Below, piece after piece: positions 52,261 through 63,919 of a stretch of 64,000 nucleotides of DNA. The translations under genes and the position numbers were made by a program. The DNA is from Daucus carota subsp. sativus (lineage: Eukaryota; Streptophyta; Magnoliopsida; Apiales; Apiaceae): assembly GCF_001625215.2 (NCBI RefSeq), contig NC_030386.2, forward strand, positions 38,319,296 to 38,383,295, given 5' to 3'. Position 1 is the stretch's first letter. Every line of letters begins with the position of its first letter. The notes below the pieces were generated by a model, which had not been told where the DNA came from, made no database searches, and saw only the letters and a list, made by a program, of their open reading frames with translations.

Positions 52261-54327
52261 TTAACATTCTTTTATATCAGCGAAGAAGGAAACTGGAATC
52301 TCTGGACTTGTTAGTTCAGACACTTTTTTGAACTGTTCCAAGTAGTTGAAATTAGTTATACATTTGTATTCATTAGCGTGCTATTCTATATATTGTATTA
52401 AACAAAGCTCGTTATCCCATATATATACCTCATGATGCGAATATTTCTCTCTGACTGCCGTTAAGGAGCTTGCTCTTTTCCCCAATTGTAAGTCTTGTAT
52501 AATAAGTACAGAATCCTTTAAGTCTGATGGTTTGTATCCAGAGTATAGCTGCAAAGCTGAACTCTGCAACATATTTAAAACCAGTAAGATTAGTTTATAT
52601 CAAGAAGCTTTACAGAATTAGTGTAATTTGCAATCAGTTACTCTACTGGTTAAAAGAAAACACATATTGAAATATCAAAATACATAATTAGGCATCATAC
52701 CCAAGGATGCACTTTCGAATCAATGGTGAACCTTGCTAGAAATATTACAGATGCAGCTACCAACGAAGGTAAGAACTTGATGCATTCATAATCCAGCAAA
52801 CTAAGTTCTGCCAGGTAATAACCCAAGAACTGCAACTTTAAACTGGGTGCCTGTGGAAGAAATAGAGTGTAAGTACAGACAGAAAGATCTTGTCTTCAAT
52901 ATGTGTGTATATCACAAAAAGGAGAAAGACTGACCTCCTGAGTTTCTTGGGCAACACTATTATATCTTCTGCACGAGCAAAACATAAAAGGAGAAAAAGT
53001 TAGATATAGTAGAGTAAATAAAGTATATTACAGCGTCAGTGTATCAGTGACAGGAAGTAGAGATAGTTTGCTGTATGTACTAACCTTAGAAAGGTCTTCA
53101 CAGTTGGATTTCCCATTTCAAACTTAAGAGATTTAAGAACATCAGCCTCCATTTTCACAACCTCTTCTTTTGTATATGTATTGTCAGTGATATAAACAAA
53201 ATCCTCAACATGTGGCGGATTGATTTCTTCATATTTTCTATTTATAAACCACAACATATATTCATAAGAACAAATCATCATTATTATTTTATCATAAGAA
53301 CAGACTTGAGGAAGAAAGATATTAGTTGCTTACGAAGCAATGAGCATTGAAGAAACACCAAGAAGCTGAAGCTTCTGCCTATTCAGGACATTCATTGATA
53401 AGTATCTATCAATGTACGAAATAGTCAGATACAGAGTATCAGAAAGAAGCTTGTACTCCACAGCTACCTCAACCAACCAATCTACCAAAATGGCTCTCAT
53501 GTTCACAGTAACATCTTTCTGCACCCTTGTGATATAATTAGACAGGGGCCTTCTCTTAGATTCCGCCTAAACAAAATTTAAACAAACCATCAACTAAATC
53601 CAAGATCTTTAAACTACCACATACACTCGGAGACATAATAAACCAAATAACAAGACAATAAATTCTGTATATTCAACTAGTACTAGCAAGTAGCAACTCA
53701 ATTCATGGAACAACTAATCTGTTAAAAGCAACTAAATTACTATCATATACTCAACAAGATTCAATCTTTATTCAACAAAAGTAACTTTTGCAAGAATCAA
53801 ATGCATTTCACAACTTCATAAGTTAGGCCCAAAAACCCTAATTAAAATCCTTAATCGTAAACCCTACTAAAAACAAGAAAATAAAACCCAGAAAACAAAT
53901 TAGCTAAATTCATAAATTATCAACAACCCACTTATATTCGCATAATAATAAACAACCCCGACAGATAAAATCAAAATCCCCGAATTCAACTCACCTCCAT
54001 ATTACGAAGATACTGATATATATCACAAGAATAAGCAGCACACATCTGCGGGTCACCCAAATCCCCATCAACACCAAAACCCGACCCGGATTTCGCCTCA
54101 ATTCCAATCTTCTTCACACCTTTCTTCCCCTTCTTGACCCCGCACGTTAATTTTCCCGGGTTAACCCGACCCTTCTTATTCTTACCCGCAACGACGCTTT
54201 TCCCACAATTCGTTGAAATCTCCCCCAACACTGTGCGTTTCTTGGCAATGGGTTGCTCCACTTGAGACTCAGCAGCCCGTTTTGATGCAAGTCGGGTCAT
54301 ACGGACGCAATTTTCTTGACCCGACAT
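52261..54327 (-). CDS. A-type cyclin, CYCA3 group
   Basis: Seven exons encode 369 aa: 54327-53995, 53566-53334, 53237-53085, 52968-52935, 52850-52701, 52563-52429 and 52332-52261. Phases agree at every junction. A destruction box, [10 protein letters not shown], is at residues 31-40, so the protein should be an APC/C target. A Lys-rich basic stretch ([23 protein letters not shown]) may serve as nuclear signal. The cyclin N-terminal fold carries the A-type signature MRAILVDWL at about 134-142, with [17 protein letters not shown] and KYEEINPP following. The cyclin C-terminal fold starts near [18 protein letters not shown]. The short N-terminus and total length fit CYCA3 (S-phase cyclins partnering CDKA) rather than the longer CYCA1/CYCA2. 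A GGCGCC core lies 111 bases before the ATG. Confidence 0.9.
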
Positions 54328-54703
54328 TTCGAACCGAAAACTAGGGTTTGCAAATCAGAGAGATTGTGTGTGTTTGTGTGCGAGAGATAGAGGAGTGAAA
54401 TGTCTGAGAGAGGGGGGTTATAAAAAGAGAGAGATGTGGCGCCATTTTGTGTTGTGTTTGAAAATTTGACAAAATTTTCCGCTTAAAAGTTTGATTTTTG
54501 GTTAAATATTTGAGTTAATGTGGTTAAATTTTTGGAGTTTGGTGTGCGTGAGTTTGTTCCCTGTGTTTAAAAAATTTGGAATTTGGGGGTTGGATTTGGT
54601 TTTCCCACCCTGCTTTTGATGCCATTTGCACAAACTCTTCGGCCCATCAACTTTTCTTTGAAATCTGATGACGGGGTTTCGGTAAATATATTTATGTGTT
54701 TAT
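54328..54703. other. cyclin A3 promoter
   Basis: The region upstream of the cyclin, read leftward. It has a (GT)/(GA)-rich leader and, at 54438-54443, the palindromic core GGCGCC, which resembles but does not fully match the E2F consensus. T/A-rich TTTTTATAA is near 54420 on the minus strand. Confidence 0.35.
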
Positions 54704-54951
54704 GTGGGTGTTTGGCAACCTATTTTAAGCCGGACTTCTCGGCTTATAAGTTAGAAGCACTTATTCGTATCGTTTGTGTAAAAAATCAAGAAGCACTTAT
54801 AAAAAGCTAGAAATGCTAACTTTTGTTTCATGTCTTCTACTTATTTCCCAAACACTTTAATCACTTATAAGTATTATCTTGCTTCTAACTTCTACTCCAC
54901 TTATTTATTTTAAGCAATAAACACTTATTTTAAGCTCATCCAAACGGCCCC
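54704..54951. mobile_element. MITE, GGGTGTTTGG family, copy A
   Basis: A 248-bp element begins GTGGGTGTTTGG and ends CCAAACGGCCCC, with TAT on both sides (54701-54703 and 54952-54954). Inside are paired GGCTTATAAGTTAGAAGCACTT-like and CACTTATAAGT motifs. Two further copies lie at 55767 and 61106. A 3-bp duplication and GGGGCCGTTTGG ends suggest a PIF/Harbinger (Tourist-like) origin. Confidence 0.75.
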
Positions 54952-55647
54952 TATGTAACGTTTCAGTTTTTTTTAAGATTTTTCTTTGAATTTTTCGTCA
55001 TAAAAAATGCACTTGAGTACAAAAAAAATTTATGAATGTTGGATGAATTTGACGGAGATAAACCCTTCGAGATTGGGAAAATATTTGTAAGATAAATATT
55101 AATTTTTCATTATTTCTTGATGGGGGATTTTCCAAATCTTTTGTGAGAAAATTGTTCACTGGAGTTCTTTTCTGATACTCGTATTTAAACTTTTGTGGAA
55201 TAAATGGAGCCTGCACGTATGGTTTAAACCTTATTTGAATTTCATTTATTTCATAATTTAACATGACTTGAATAACATTTGTCATTTGTTTAGTTTTATA
55301 GAGTATTTTAATATTGTTGATATTTAATAGTTATTCGGTATTTTAATGTTGTGATTTAGTTTTTCTCTACTATAAAAATTGAAAATTCTTAAAAAAAGCT
55401 TGAAAGTCCTTCCTGGTGGATAAGAGAACAACTTCGATCAAAAAAATTGTTATTATTCTCATAACTTTTTCAATATTTTATGTATAGAACTTTCCTCGTA
55501 TGTATAATATATATTTGATTTTAACCAAATTTAACCGGTTGTGTAAAACCCCAGTTTCACAAGGAGGAGAGCGAATATATTTGTCTTACATGTGTTCTAG
55601 ACTTTTACATCGCACAATATCAAGAATTCAAAACTGGGGATACGAAT

Positions 55648-55700
55648 TGTAACATCCCACCTCGATAGTTAAAGAGTATTTGGGCTCTTTATAACCACAA
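55648..55700 (+). other. possible LTR fragment
   Basis: TGTAACATCCCACCTCG followed by a TTTGGGCTCTTTATA motif looks like the start of the short LTRs of plant TRIM-type elements. No partner LTR or end is visible, so it may be a decayed solo fragment. Confidence 0.3.
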
Positions 55701-55766
55701 ACAAATAACTAATATATAATAATTTACTAGCACTTTTGGCCCGACTGACATGAATTGTGAGTCTAT

Positions 55767-56077
55767 GTGGGTGTTTGGGGGAGCTTTTAAGCTCAGCTTC
55801 TGGATTTATAAGTTATAAGTACTTATTTGTACCGTTTGTGTAATAAGTCGAGAAGTGCTTATAAAACGATTATAGGTTATGAGCACTTATCCGTACCGTT
55901 TTTGTAATAAGTGAAGAAGCACTTATAAAAAGTTAGAAATGCTAACTTTTGTTTCAGGGCTTCTACTTATTTCCCAAATATTTTAATCACTTATAAGTCT
56001 TATCTTGCTTCTAATTTCTACTCCACTTATTTATTTTAAGCAAGAAGCTCTTATTTTAAGCTCACCTAAACGGCCCC
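55767..56077. mobile_element. MITE, GGGTGTTTGG family, copy B
   Basis: 311 bp from GTGGGTGTTTGG to CCTAAACGGCCCC, flanked by TAT at the left and TCT at the right. It is longer than copy A because an inner segment (GAGCACTTAT-CGTACCGTTT-GTAATAAGT) is present twice. Confidence 0.7.
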
Positions 56078-56413
56078 TCTATATCACAGTTTGGAGAAGC
56101 CCGGTTTTTGGTAACTCCAAAGTATATCTATAATTTAATTTATCGTTTTTCTTCATAAAAAAATTAAATATTAAAGTTCTATCACTAGAAAAATATTTTT
56201 TAAATAATTTATTAAATTATATTTACATAAAATTTTAAAACACGACGAATTCGTGTTGGGCCGTCCATGGTCCAGGTGTATCTTAACGATCAAACCACTC
56301 ACGGGTAGGGGTGCAGACAGTAGCAGACATCCCCGATCTCACGCAAATAAAACCAACTGTTACAGCTGTTAATTGAGCAGGCCTCCACGAGTATAAAACC
56401 AAATGTACAATAA

Positions 56414-57005
56414 CGGATTGTCTAACCTGTGCCTTTAGGGCACATGATAGGTTATAATTACTGTCAATAAATATGTATGAGTATCAGTGTATCTTTATAA
56501 AACTAGTTAATGCTTTGTTGATTATTAACCGTATATCCATTCTTGTTTTATTTCAAAATTTTATATTTATACAAAACTTTTATTTTATTTCTAAAAAATG
56601 TCATAGAACATAGAATAAATTTTTTATCAAATTTTATATGACAACTTTTAATTGATCATTTCCTTCTACAAATAATAATGAGGCTCCCCCTGCATTCACA
56701 CTAATTTTCTAATTAAAATAAGCCATCAAACTAAAATCAACTAAATTGATATTTAATAATAAATTTAATTTAATTTTAATATAATTAAAAAATACAACAC
56801 ATGAGTAAATAAAAGATACTTGATAAATGTGAATATTTCAATTCCCTTACTAGTAATTAATTTATTGTTATAATAACGATGCATTATATACAAAAAACTA
56901 GATGTGATAAATGCTTAAAACTCATTCACATCAGCTGTCAACCACTACCCAAATACATTAAATACACACTAACCTGTGCCCTCAGGGCACAGGTTAGACA
57001 GCCCC
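56414..57005. mobile_element. Mutator-like foldback element 1
   Basis: 592 bp, starting CGGATTGTCTAACCTGTG and ending CACAGGTTAGACAGCCCC. The flanks GTACAATAA (56405-56413) and ATACAATAA (57006-57014) form a 9-bp duplication with one mismatch, as for Mutator-like elements. The right arm shares GCTGTCAACCACTAC and the ATACATTAAATACAC block with the neighbour at 57053. The left arm is shorter and less complete. Confidence 0.7.
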
Positions 57006-57052
57006 ATACAATAAACATCTCAAATAGTCTCCTAACCCACTCTTAAATATAA

Positions 57053-57895
57053 CGGGTTGTTAAGGTGTATTAAATTCATCATAGTAGTGGTTGACAGCTC
57101 ACGTGAATGCATAATCCTTATTACTTTTCATCTTTTTTAATTTTATTAACTCTTCTCTTTTTCATCACTTCTCAACACTTTCATATTTATTTTTCTAATT
57201 TTATTTTTTAACCTAACATTTAAGTTATATGTTTTCATAAAACATAATGATGAATAAAGGATTTATTTTAATATAATAATTTATACCCCATCCTTGCATT
57301 TTTTACAAACTAGAAAAATAACATGTATGTGTATAAAAAATATAAATTATGATTTCATCCCACAAATAATATCGAGGCCTCCCTGCATGCACACTAATTT
57401 TTTAATTAAAATTAGCCTTCTAACTAAAATCAGTCAATTTGATATTTAATAATAAATTTATTTTTTATTATTTTAATAATATTTAAATATAAATGATATA
57501 ATTCTAATCATTTATATTTTTTAATTATATTTTTAGTTAGAAAATTAGTGTGCATGCAAGGGGGCCTCGTTATTATTTGTGGGATGAAATCAATTTATAT
57601 TTTTTATACACATACTTGTTACTTTTTCTAGTTATAAAAAATGCAAGGATTGGATATATATTATTATATTAAAATAATTTTTTTTATTCAGCATGCTTTT
57701 TTATGAAAATAAATAAAATTAAATGTGGTGATTATAAAAATAAAAATTAAAAAAGTAAACATAAAAATGTTGAAAGATGAGTAAGAGAAAAATTTTAAAA
57801 AGTGAAATAGATGAAAAGCAATAAACGTTATGTCAGGTGAGCTGTCAACCACTACTGTAATGTATTTAATACACTTTAACAGGTTAGACAACCCG
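57053..57895. mobile_element. Mutator-like foldback element 2
   Basis: 843 bp between CGGGTTGTTAAGG and TTAGACAACCCG, flanked by a perfect 9-bp duplication TAAATATAA (57044-57052 and 57896-57904). The arms are inverted copies of about 400 bp that share AGTAGTGGTTGACAGCTCAC and a GATTTCATCCCACAAATAAT block near the loop. It has no transposase. The left arm has lost about a dozen bases next to the terminus. Confidence 0.85.
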
Positions 57896-58499
57896 TAAAT
57901 ATAAGATAAATTATTAGCTCATAGTGATTTAAAGTGGGTTCAACTCCAACAATACTCTTTATGTTCACTCTTTATTTTGTTTTATATTATTAAAAGCAAG
58001 TCATGTGCATATAAGTATAAAAGCAAGTGGATGGAGAGAGAATGTGTGCTTACAAATTTATTATAAATATTAGTTAGGAGTGACTAGTAGCTCTTACCAT
58101 TGAAGAGAAAGAAAAAAAATTTAGGGAATTTAAGGGTGACTAGGAGTCTATTGGAGCAAGCAAAACAACAAATCTCCTCAAATAACAATTTAAGAGCCAC
58201 TATAAAAGGTTATTGGAAATGCTCTAAGGGTCCAGGTCCGGCCCATACAACTGACCAATATGGAGTACTATAAAATATTATGCGTGTCTGTATAAAATGC
58301 TTAGACATTAATTTACGGGTTGTTTTTTCATAGCTTCACCATGAAGCTGAGCCTTGACGGATTTATAAATTAATGGTTGACACAGAATAACGATAACGTG
58401 AGGTTAGAACCGATGATATATATATATACGATTGTTCTCTCGCACTTGGGGTTTTATTCGGCTCGGGTTTCAGATGCGGCCTAGTCTCATTGTCGAATA
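57896..58499. other. spacer between transposons
   Basis: Short AT-rich spacer. No gene and no element whose ends I can define. Confidence 0.35.
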
Positions 58500-59438
58500 T
58501 AGGCGGATATCCGATCCGATCCGATCCGATCCGTGGTTAAATAAATGGATATGGATCCTTATTAAAATAATCAGATCTGCTAATAATCCGATCCGATAAT
58601 AATCCGGTCCGATAAAGAATGGATATGGATATGGTCAAATCCGATCTGTTAACGATCCGATCCGATTCATGCTTAACTATATTATATATTATATATTATA
58701 TTTTCTTATAATATATTATATTTTATTAATATATCACATACAAAAAAAAAAAAATTCAAGACAGAACCCTAAATCATATTTTCTTATAACCGATCAGCCG
58801 CTTCTAAGTCTTCACCCGACTTTCACTCTTATTATCAGGTTAATCTAATAATCACTCATTTCTTGTGTGGAGTGAGTATAAACACATTGGAGCTAAGCTC
58901 TTCCACTTAACACCTCCTCAATCACCTAGTTTTGTATTTAGGACATATTTATTGATTTTAATCTTTATTGAATAGAGGAGCGGATCATAATTTGCTTCCT
59001 CCAAAAATATTAAGCAACTTATTTATTGTTTTTCTATTCACTTGATACATTATATGTTAAAGGTTTTATAGTAACAACCAACAAAGTTTTTCAGTTACAT
59101 TTTTTTTAATAACATGAAGTTGCAGACTTTACTTTACTGCTTTATTAGTTCTTTTTTGTACTTGTTATGTTAAAACTCATGAATTAATATAGCTAGAAAA
59201 TATCACTTTTTTTCTTTGTGGAAGGTTAAAACATTGTCCATGGTGAAAAAATATATTTCGTAAATTTTAGTGGATCGGAGATCCGATCCGAATATCCATG
59301 ATCCGAATGGACCGGATATTGATTGACTTGTATAATATCCGACTCCTAATCCGATCCGATCCGAATCCGATAAAATTAAATGGATTAGGATATGGATTTA
59401 GCTAGATCCGATCCAAATCCGATCCGTTTACAGGCCTA
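58500..59438. mobile_element. hAT-like element with GGATCCGATCC repeats
   Basis: A 939-bp element starts TAGGCGGATATCCGATCC and ends CCGTTTACAGGCCTA. It is flanked by a perfect 8-bp duplication GTCGAATA (58492-58499 and 59439-59446). Both subterminal zones are packed with GATCCGATCCGA and GGATATGGAT motifs. The middle is AT-rich with no transposase. Confidence 0.85.
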
Positions 59439-59514
59439 GTCGAATACAGTATACTCGATTCTTAAAATATATAAAACTCGCGAATTTTGTTTTCAAGAAA
59501 TTGAAATGTCTCCT

Positions 59515-59823
59515 TGCATTGCATCATCGGATTTGGATCGGATCGACCTTGATCCATATCTTGATCCGTTAAATTTTTTCGGATTCGGATCGGATCATAG
59601 CCGGATTTTTTACAACATGATCCATATCCGGATCCGCAGGATAGGATTTTCAGATCGGAGCTCCGCTCCATGTATATTTGTAAAAAAAATTCATTATTTG
59701 TATTTAGAATTTTTAGATGGCAGAAAAATTTCCGCAAACAAAACAAAAAAATAGAGTTACACGGCCAAACTTGCACAGACTAACAATATCGCTATATAAC
59801 TAAGATGTCTTATAACACTCTTA
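59515..59823. repeat. fragment with GGATCCGATC repeats
   Basis: Dense copies of the same GGATCGGATC/CCATATCCGGATCC motifs as in the preceding hAT-like element, but without recognisable ends. It is probably one part of a related copy whose other end is at 60692, separated by later insertions. Confidence 0.5.
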
Positions 59824-60237
59824 GGGGTCGTTTGGTTCAGGCTTTTCAGGTATCAGGTGTGGGTTTGATTCATTCCAAACCCTTACCTGATGGTTGGTTG
59901 GAAAATTTATTCGTTCATACCCATACCTCAAACCCCCAAGGTATGGGTTTTTGATACCTTAGGGAGAGGTGGGTATGGAGCATGGGTATGAGGAATCAAA
60001 TTTTTTTTATTTTATTTACAATTACATCAAATGCTTGACACAAAATTAAATCACCAACTTTAAATTGAATAAAATAAAATTATAAAATTATTTTTCATCA
60101 ATAAAAAATAATAATTTAAAAATATTTAAATTCAATATATTATCCATTCTATCACTCAACCAAACACAAAATATCCATACCACCTTAACCCGATACCTCA
60201 TTCCAACCCCATACCACTCCCTGAACCAAACGACCCC
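59824..60237. mobile_element. Tourist-like MITE (PIF/Harbinger)
   Basis: 414 bp with 18-bp inverted termini GGGGTCGTTTGGTTCAGG/CCTGAACCAAACGACCCC and a TTA duplication on both sides (59821-59823 and 60238-60240). It is a textbook Tourist-type structure. Inside are GGTATGGGTTT/ATACCTCA motifs and AT-rich DNA. Confidence 0.9.
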
Positions 60238-60402
60238 TTAATAGTTAACAGTAGACCAGGAAACTGTCTCATGTTCTGAATTTAAATCATATGGTAAGCT
60301 CGGTAATAACATCTTAAATCCAACCATGCATTTTAAGATATTTCACATCTCAGAGATATTTCACACAAGTGTAAGTCCGTGTATTAGTTTTACTTTTATT
60401 TA

Positions 60403-60404
<2 letters not shown>

Positions 60405-60446
<42 letters not shown>
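60405..60446. repeat. (TA)n microsatellite
   Basis: About 40 bp of TA dinucleotide with imperfect AT extensions to about 60480. Confidence 0.9.
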
Positions 60447-60457
<11 letters not shown>

Positions 60458-60509
60458 ATATTAGTTAAGTAATATATATACATATATAAATATAAATAAA
60501 TAAATATAT

Positions 60510-60692
60510 AAAGTCGGATCGGATTTTTTCGGATCGGATCGTATTAAATCCATATTCTATACATATTGGATCGGATTTTTTCCGGACCGGAGTTTTTTCG
60601 GATCGGATTTTATTTTAGATGATCCATATCCACTCCGTTAGCTCCTGGATTGGACCGGGTCAGACCGAATATCCGCTTCATTGACAGCCCTA
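60510..60692. mobile_element. right end of a hAT-like element
   Basis: GGATCGGATTTTTTCGG repeats end in TTGACAGCCCTA at 60692, the terminus type of the other hAT-like elements here. The expected duplication (from 60693, ATTAGAAG) was not found to the left, so the left end is lost or displaced. Confidence 0.5.
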
Positions 60693-61105
60693 ATTAGAAG
60701 GCAAGAGATGTGATTTTTTTGGGACCTGTTCGATTTTAATTTTTCAAATTTAATTTAAGAAACTCTGTGTATATTTAATTTAAGAAACTCCGTGTATATT
60801 TAATTTAATTTATAAAAATTGCAAAAGCTGAAGATATGAATTTATTTTAAAATTGTTTCAAGCATATGATGAATTCCATTAATAATAGCATAGATGTTAT
60901 TTGACTAAAATTATAACAAAATTTATTAAAAAATCTTAAATTATTCAAATTCTGATCTACTCGTGAATTTTATAAAATAATGAATTCTTATAATACAGAT
61001 TAGTACATAATATTATACATTCCTAGTAAACCTCTATCTAAAATTTTTGAGAGACTTTACAGAATATGAATGAATTTTCAACCAAAGATAATGTTAGCAT
61101 ACTAT
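60693..61105. other. AT-rich spacer
   Basis: No gene seen. A short repeat CTCTGTGTATATTTAATTTAAG is present twice in a row near 60760-60800. Confidence 0.35.
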
Positions 61106-61386
61106 GCGGGTGTTTGGCTGACAAATAAGTTGGCTCTTTTTGTTTTTAAGCTAGCTTCTACTTTTGCATGACCGTTTGGCAAATAAGTTTCATGGACTTA
61201 TTGTGTGTTATGTGGAAAAAAGCAAGAAGCTCCGATGTGTAGCTTTTTTGTCTTGCCACAGTTGCTTATTTGTTTAATCATCCAAACACTTAATCAATTT
61301 ATAAGTTCATGACTACTTCTCACTTATAATCCACTTTTTTATTTTAAGCAATAAGTAACTTCTTTTAAGCTAAGCCAAACGGCCCC
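61106..61386. mobile_element. MITE, GGGTGTTTGG family, copy C
   Basis: 281 bp from GCGGGTGTTTGGC to GCCAAACGGCCCC with a TAT duplication on both sides (61103-61105 and 61387-61389). It has the same ends as copies A and B but a diverged interior. Confidence 0.75.
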
Positions 61387-61983
61387 TATATCCTGAGAAG
61401 ACATCATCTTAACATTTTGAGATCCTTAAAGAATTGAATTTTTAACAGATAGACCTTTTTAATTATAAAATTTTGATAATGAAAAAATATATATATTTTC
61501 TATATATTGTGTTTTGATCTTATTTTTAAACTATTTTCTAGGAAAAAAAATATTCGAAAACAGCTCGTTAGAAAATGGAGCACTAATGTTATTGTGTTGG
61601 AATCCTTGTAGGATTACATAAAGCAACTACATAAACACTAGCCAAACAAGTGCAGCAAATAAGACATAGAAATTTTTTCCACTTTTAGCCTTTAGTTGAG
61701 ATTCTGACCAACAAAAGTATGGTCAGTTTCGGTGTTTGAGATCATAGTATACAACTTTTTGCGTTAGTGTGTAATGACAAAACAACCACATTCATATCAA
61801 TTTTAAAAGTTCCTACTTTCAAATAATTATATAAATAAAATGTCGAAACCTGAAATAAAATGTCGATAAATTCACGTTAAACACGATGTTTTAATTTATT
61901 AATTTGTACAAAATATCCATACAAAAAAAAAAAAAAAAATTTGTACAAAATATGGTGGCTGATGTGGCCAAACAGTCCCATTA
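61387..61983. other. AT-rich spacer
   Basis: No gene or nameable repeat seen apart from an A-run near 61925-61940. Confidence 0.35.
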
Positions 61984-62378
61984 GAGCATCTCCAACGGCG
62001 TTGGCTATAATTGTTGGCTAAATTGGACCTGTAAGACATTATGTAAAATTTGCTGAACCTGTAAGACATTTTGCTTCAATGGTACTGGCTATATTGGTTG
62101 GCTATAATTTAAAAATAGTATGTTATTAATATTTTAAATTGTTAAAATAGAATATATCAGTTCAATATGGTAATAAATGATGTACAATCTTCCTACAGAT
62201 TTTCTTACAGACCTGTAGAGGTTCGACAAATTTAGCCATCCATAGGAGGTTGGCTAAATTTATAGACAACAGCTGAGCATGGTTGGAGTTGGGTTTTTGG
62301 AGCTGTTGGCTAAATTTTTTTATTTTAGGTATGCCACCTCACTTTTTAGCCAAGGGCTTTAGATGGTTGGAGATGCTC
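61984..62378. mobile_element. MITE upstream of the NRAMP gene
   Basis: 395 bp with inverted ends GAGCATCTCCAAC/GTTGGAGATGCTC and TTA on both sides (61981-61983 and 62379-62381), a PIF/Harbinger-type target site. GTTGGCTATAATT- and TTAGCCAA-type motifs repeat inside. It ends about 175 bp before the NRAMP TATA box. Confidence 0.85.
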
Positions 62379-62553
62379 TTAGCTTTTCTCTTTCTGTTAC
62401 ACAACCGCCAAAAAGTTACCACTGTACAATACTTGCAAGACTTTCCATCAATCAAATGACGAAAACACCCTTACCAAATCCACGTGTCATGATCCAACGT
62501 ACTCTCCACCTCACTACCATAAACTCCGCACCCAGCAGAACCCCAACTCAATC

Positions 62554-62562
62554 TATATAAAT
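62554..62562 (+). promoter_or_regulatory. TATA box of the NRAMP gene
   Basis: TATATAAAT, 73-81 bases before the ATG, a good distance for a short 5' UTR of about 50 bases. Confidence 0.65.
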
Positions 62563-62634
62563 AACAATCACCCCCAAATCCCACACTTCCTAAATCTCGC
62601 CGGCGATCTATACTTCCGGCGCCGGAATTTCATA

Positions 62635-63919
62635 ATGGCGTCACCCCAGACAGACCCCACCTCCCCACCACCCCCAAAACACGAAGAAACCCATCACCTC
62701 CTCCCCCCGAAATCTTCGGCGAAAATCCCGCCGGCCCCCGAAAATTTCGCCGACGAAGTCGCCTACGAGTCCCGGGAGAAAATCATGATCGTCGACCTGG
62801 AACTCGAGTCACCGGACGACATAAACCCCCCACCCTTCTCCTGGACCAAGCTCTGGCTCTTCACCGGGCCGGGTTTTCTCATGAGCATAGCCTTCTTGGA
62901 TCCGGGCAATCTCGAAGGCGATTTGCAATCGGGCGCAATCGCGGGTTATTCGCTACTATGGCTCCTATTGTGGGCCACGGGTATGGGCCTGCTGATCCAG
63001 CTCTTGTCGGTTCGGGTCGGAGTTGCCACGGGGAAGCATTTAGCTGAGCTTTGTAGAGAGGAGTATCCTTATTGGGCCGGGTTGTTATTGTGGTTTATGG
63101 CTGAATTGGCCTTGATCGGAGCCGATATTCAAGAAGTGATTGGCAGTGCTATTGCTATTCAGATTTTGAGCCGCGGGGTTTTACCTCTTTGGGCTGGTGT
63201 TGTGATCACTGCTTCGGATTGGTAATTTTTCGTGTTTTGGTGCGAGACGTTTTAGCTCAAATGTGGATCATGTTATAGTACCAAAAACTATCGTTGTAGG
63301 ATAATTCATAAGTCAAGCCAAAAAAGATTCTGATTTATAAACAAGGCGGAATGTGGTTCGTGTTTAGATCGATATGTTTAACTGACACTAGCTTTTGATT
63401 GTTGTCTTAGTATACATTATGGTAGCAGCAGGATAATTAACTAGTTTGAATAGTCTAGGTAACATGAAATACTAGTTTGTGTTGTAGTTGTACGAACACT
63501 GATACGTGTGTGTTTGGATTGATTAATTTTGTGTATCGTTTAATTTTTGAAGAAGTGTGAAATGTAGGATAAAGTAAGTCATTACCCAGTAGTGTGGTTT
63601 GTATACATGAAATGGCTTTTTTTTTAAAATTAAATTATTTTAATATGTAAGTGGAAAATTTGTTAAATTTGCAAAAGCTTGTACTAGATTTTCTATGTAG
63701 CTGCCTTATTGATTTTCTGAGTAGTAAGTTGTGGAGGCTTCCGTATTTCACTGATGGTGGTTTGATGCTAATTTTTGAACAGTTTCATATTTTTACTACT
63801 TGAGAACTATGGAGTGAGGAAGTTGGAAGCTGTTTTTGCAGTTCTGATATCAACTATGGGACTCTCATTTGCATGGATGTTTGCGGACACAGAACCTAGT
63901 GGGAAGGAGCTTCTGATAG
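62635..63919 (+). CDS. NRAMP metal transporter, 5' part
   Basis: Two exons are visible, 62635-63221 and 63783-63919, giving about 241 aa; the gene runs beyond the window. The first about 70 residues form a Pro-rich cytosolic tail. Transmembrane helix 1 follows with the metal-binding DPGN motif ([26 protein letters not shown]), then helices 2-5 ([37 protein letters not shown], then [18 protein letters not shown] and AWMFAD in exon 2). This fits the plant NRAMP2/3/4/5 group of H+-coupled Fe/Mn transporters, mostly of vacuolar or endomembrane location. Which member it is cannot be decided from the N-terminal half. Exon 1 is GC-rich compared with the AT-rich surroundings. Sequence from 63920 to 64000 is intron. 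Confidence 0.9.
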
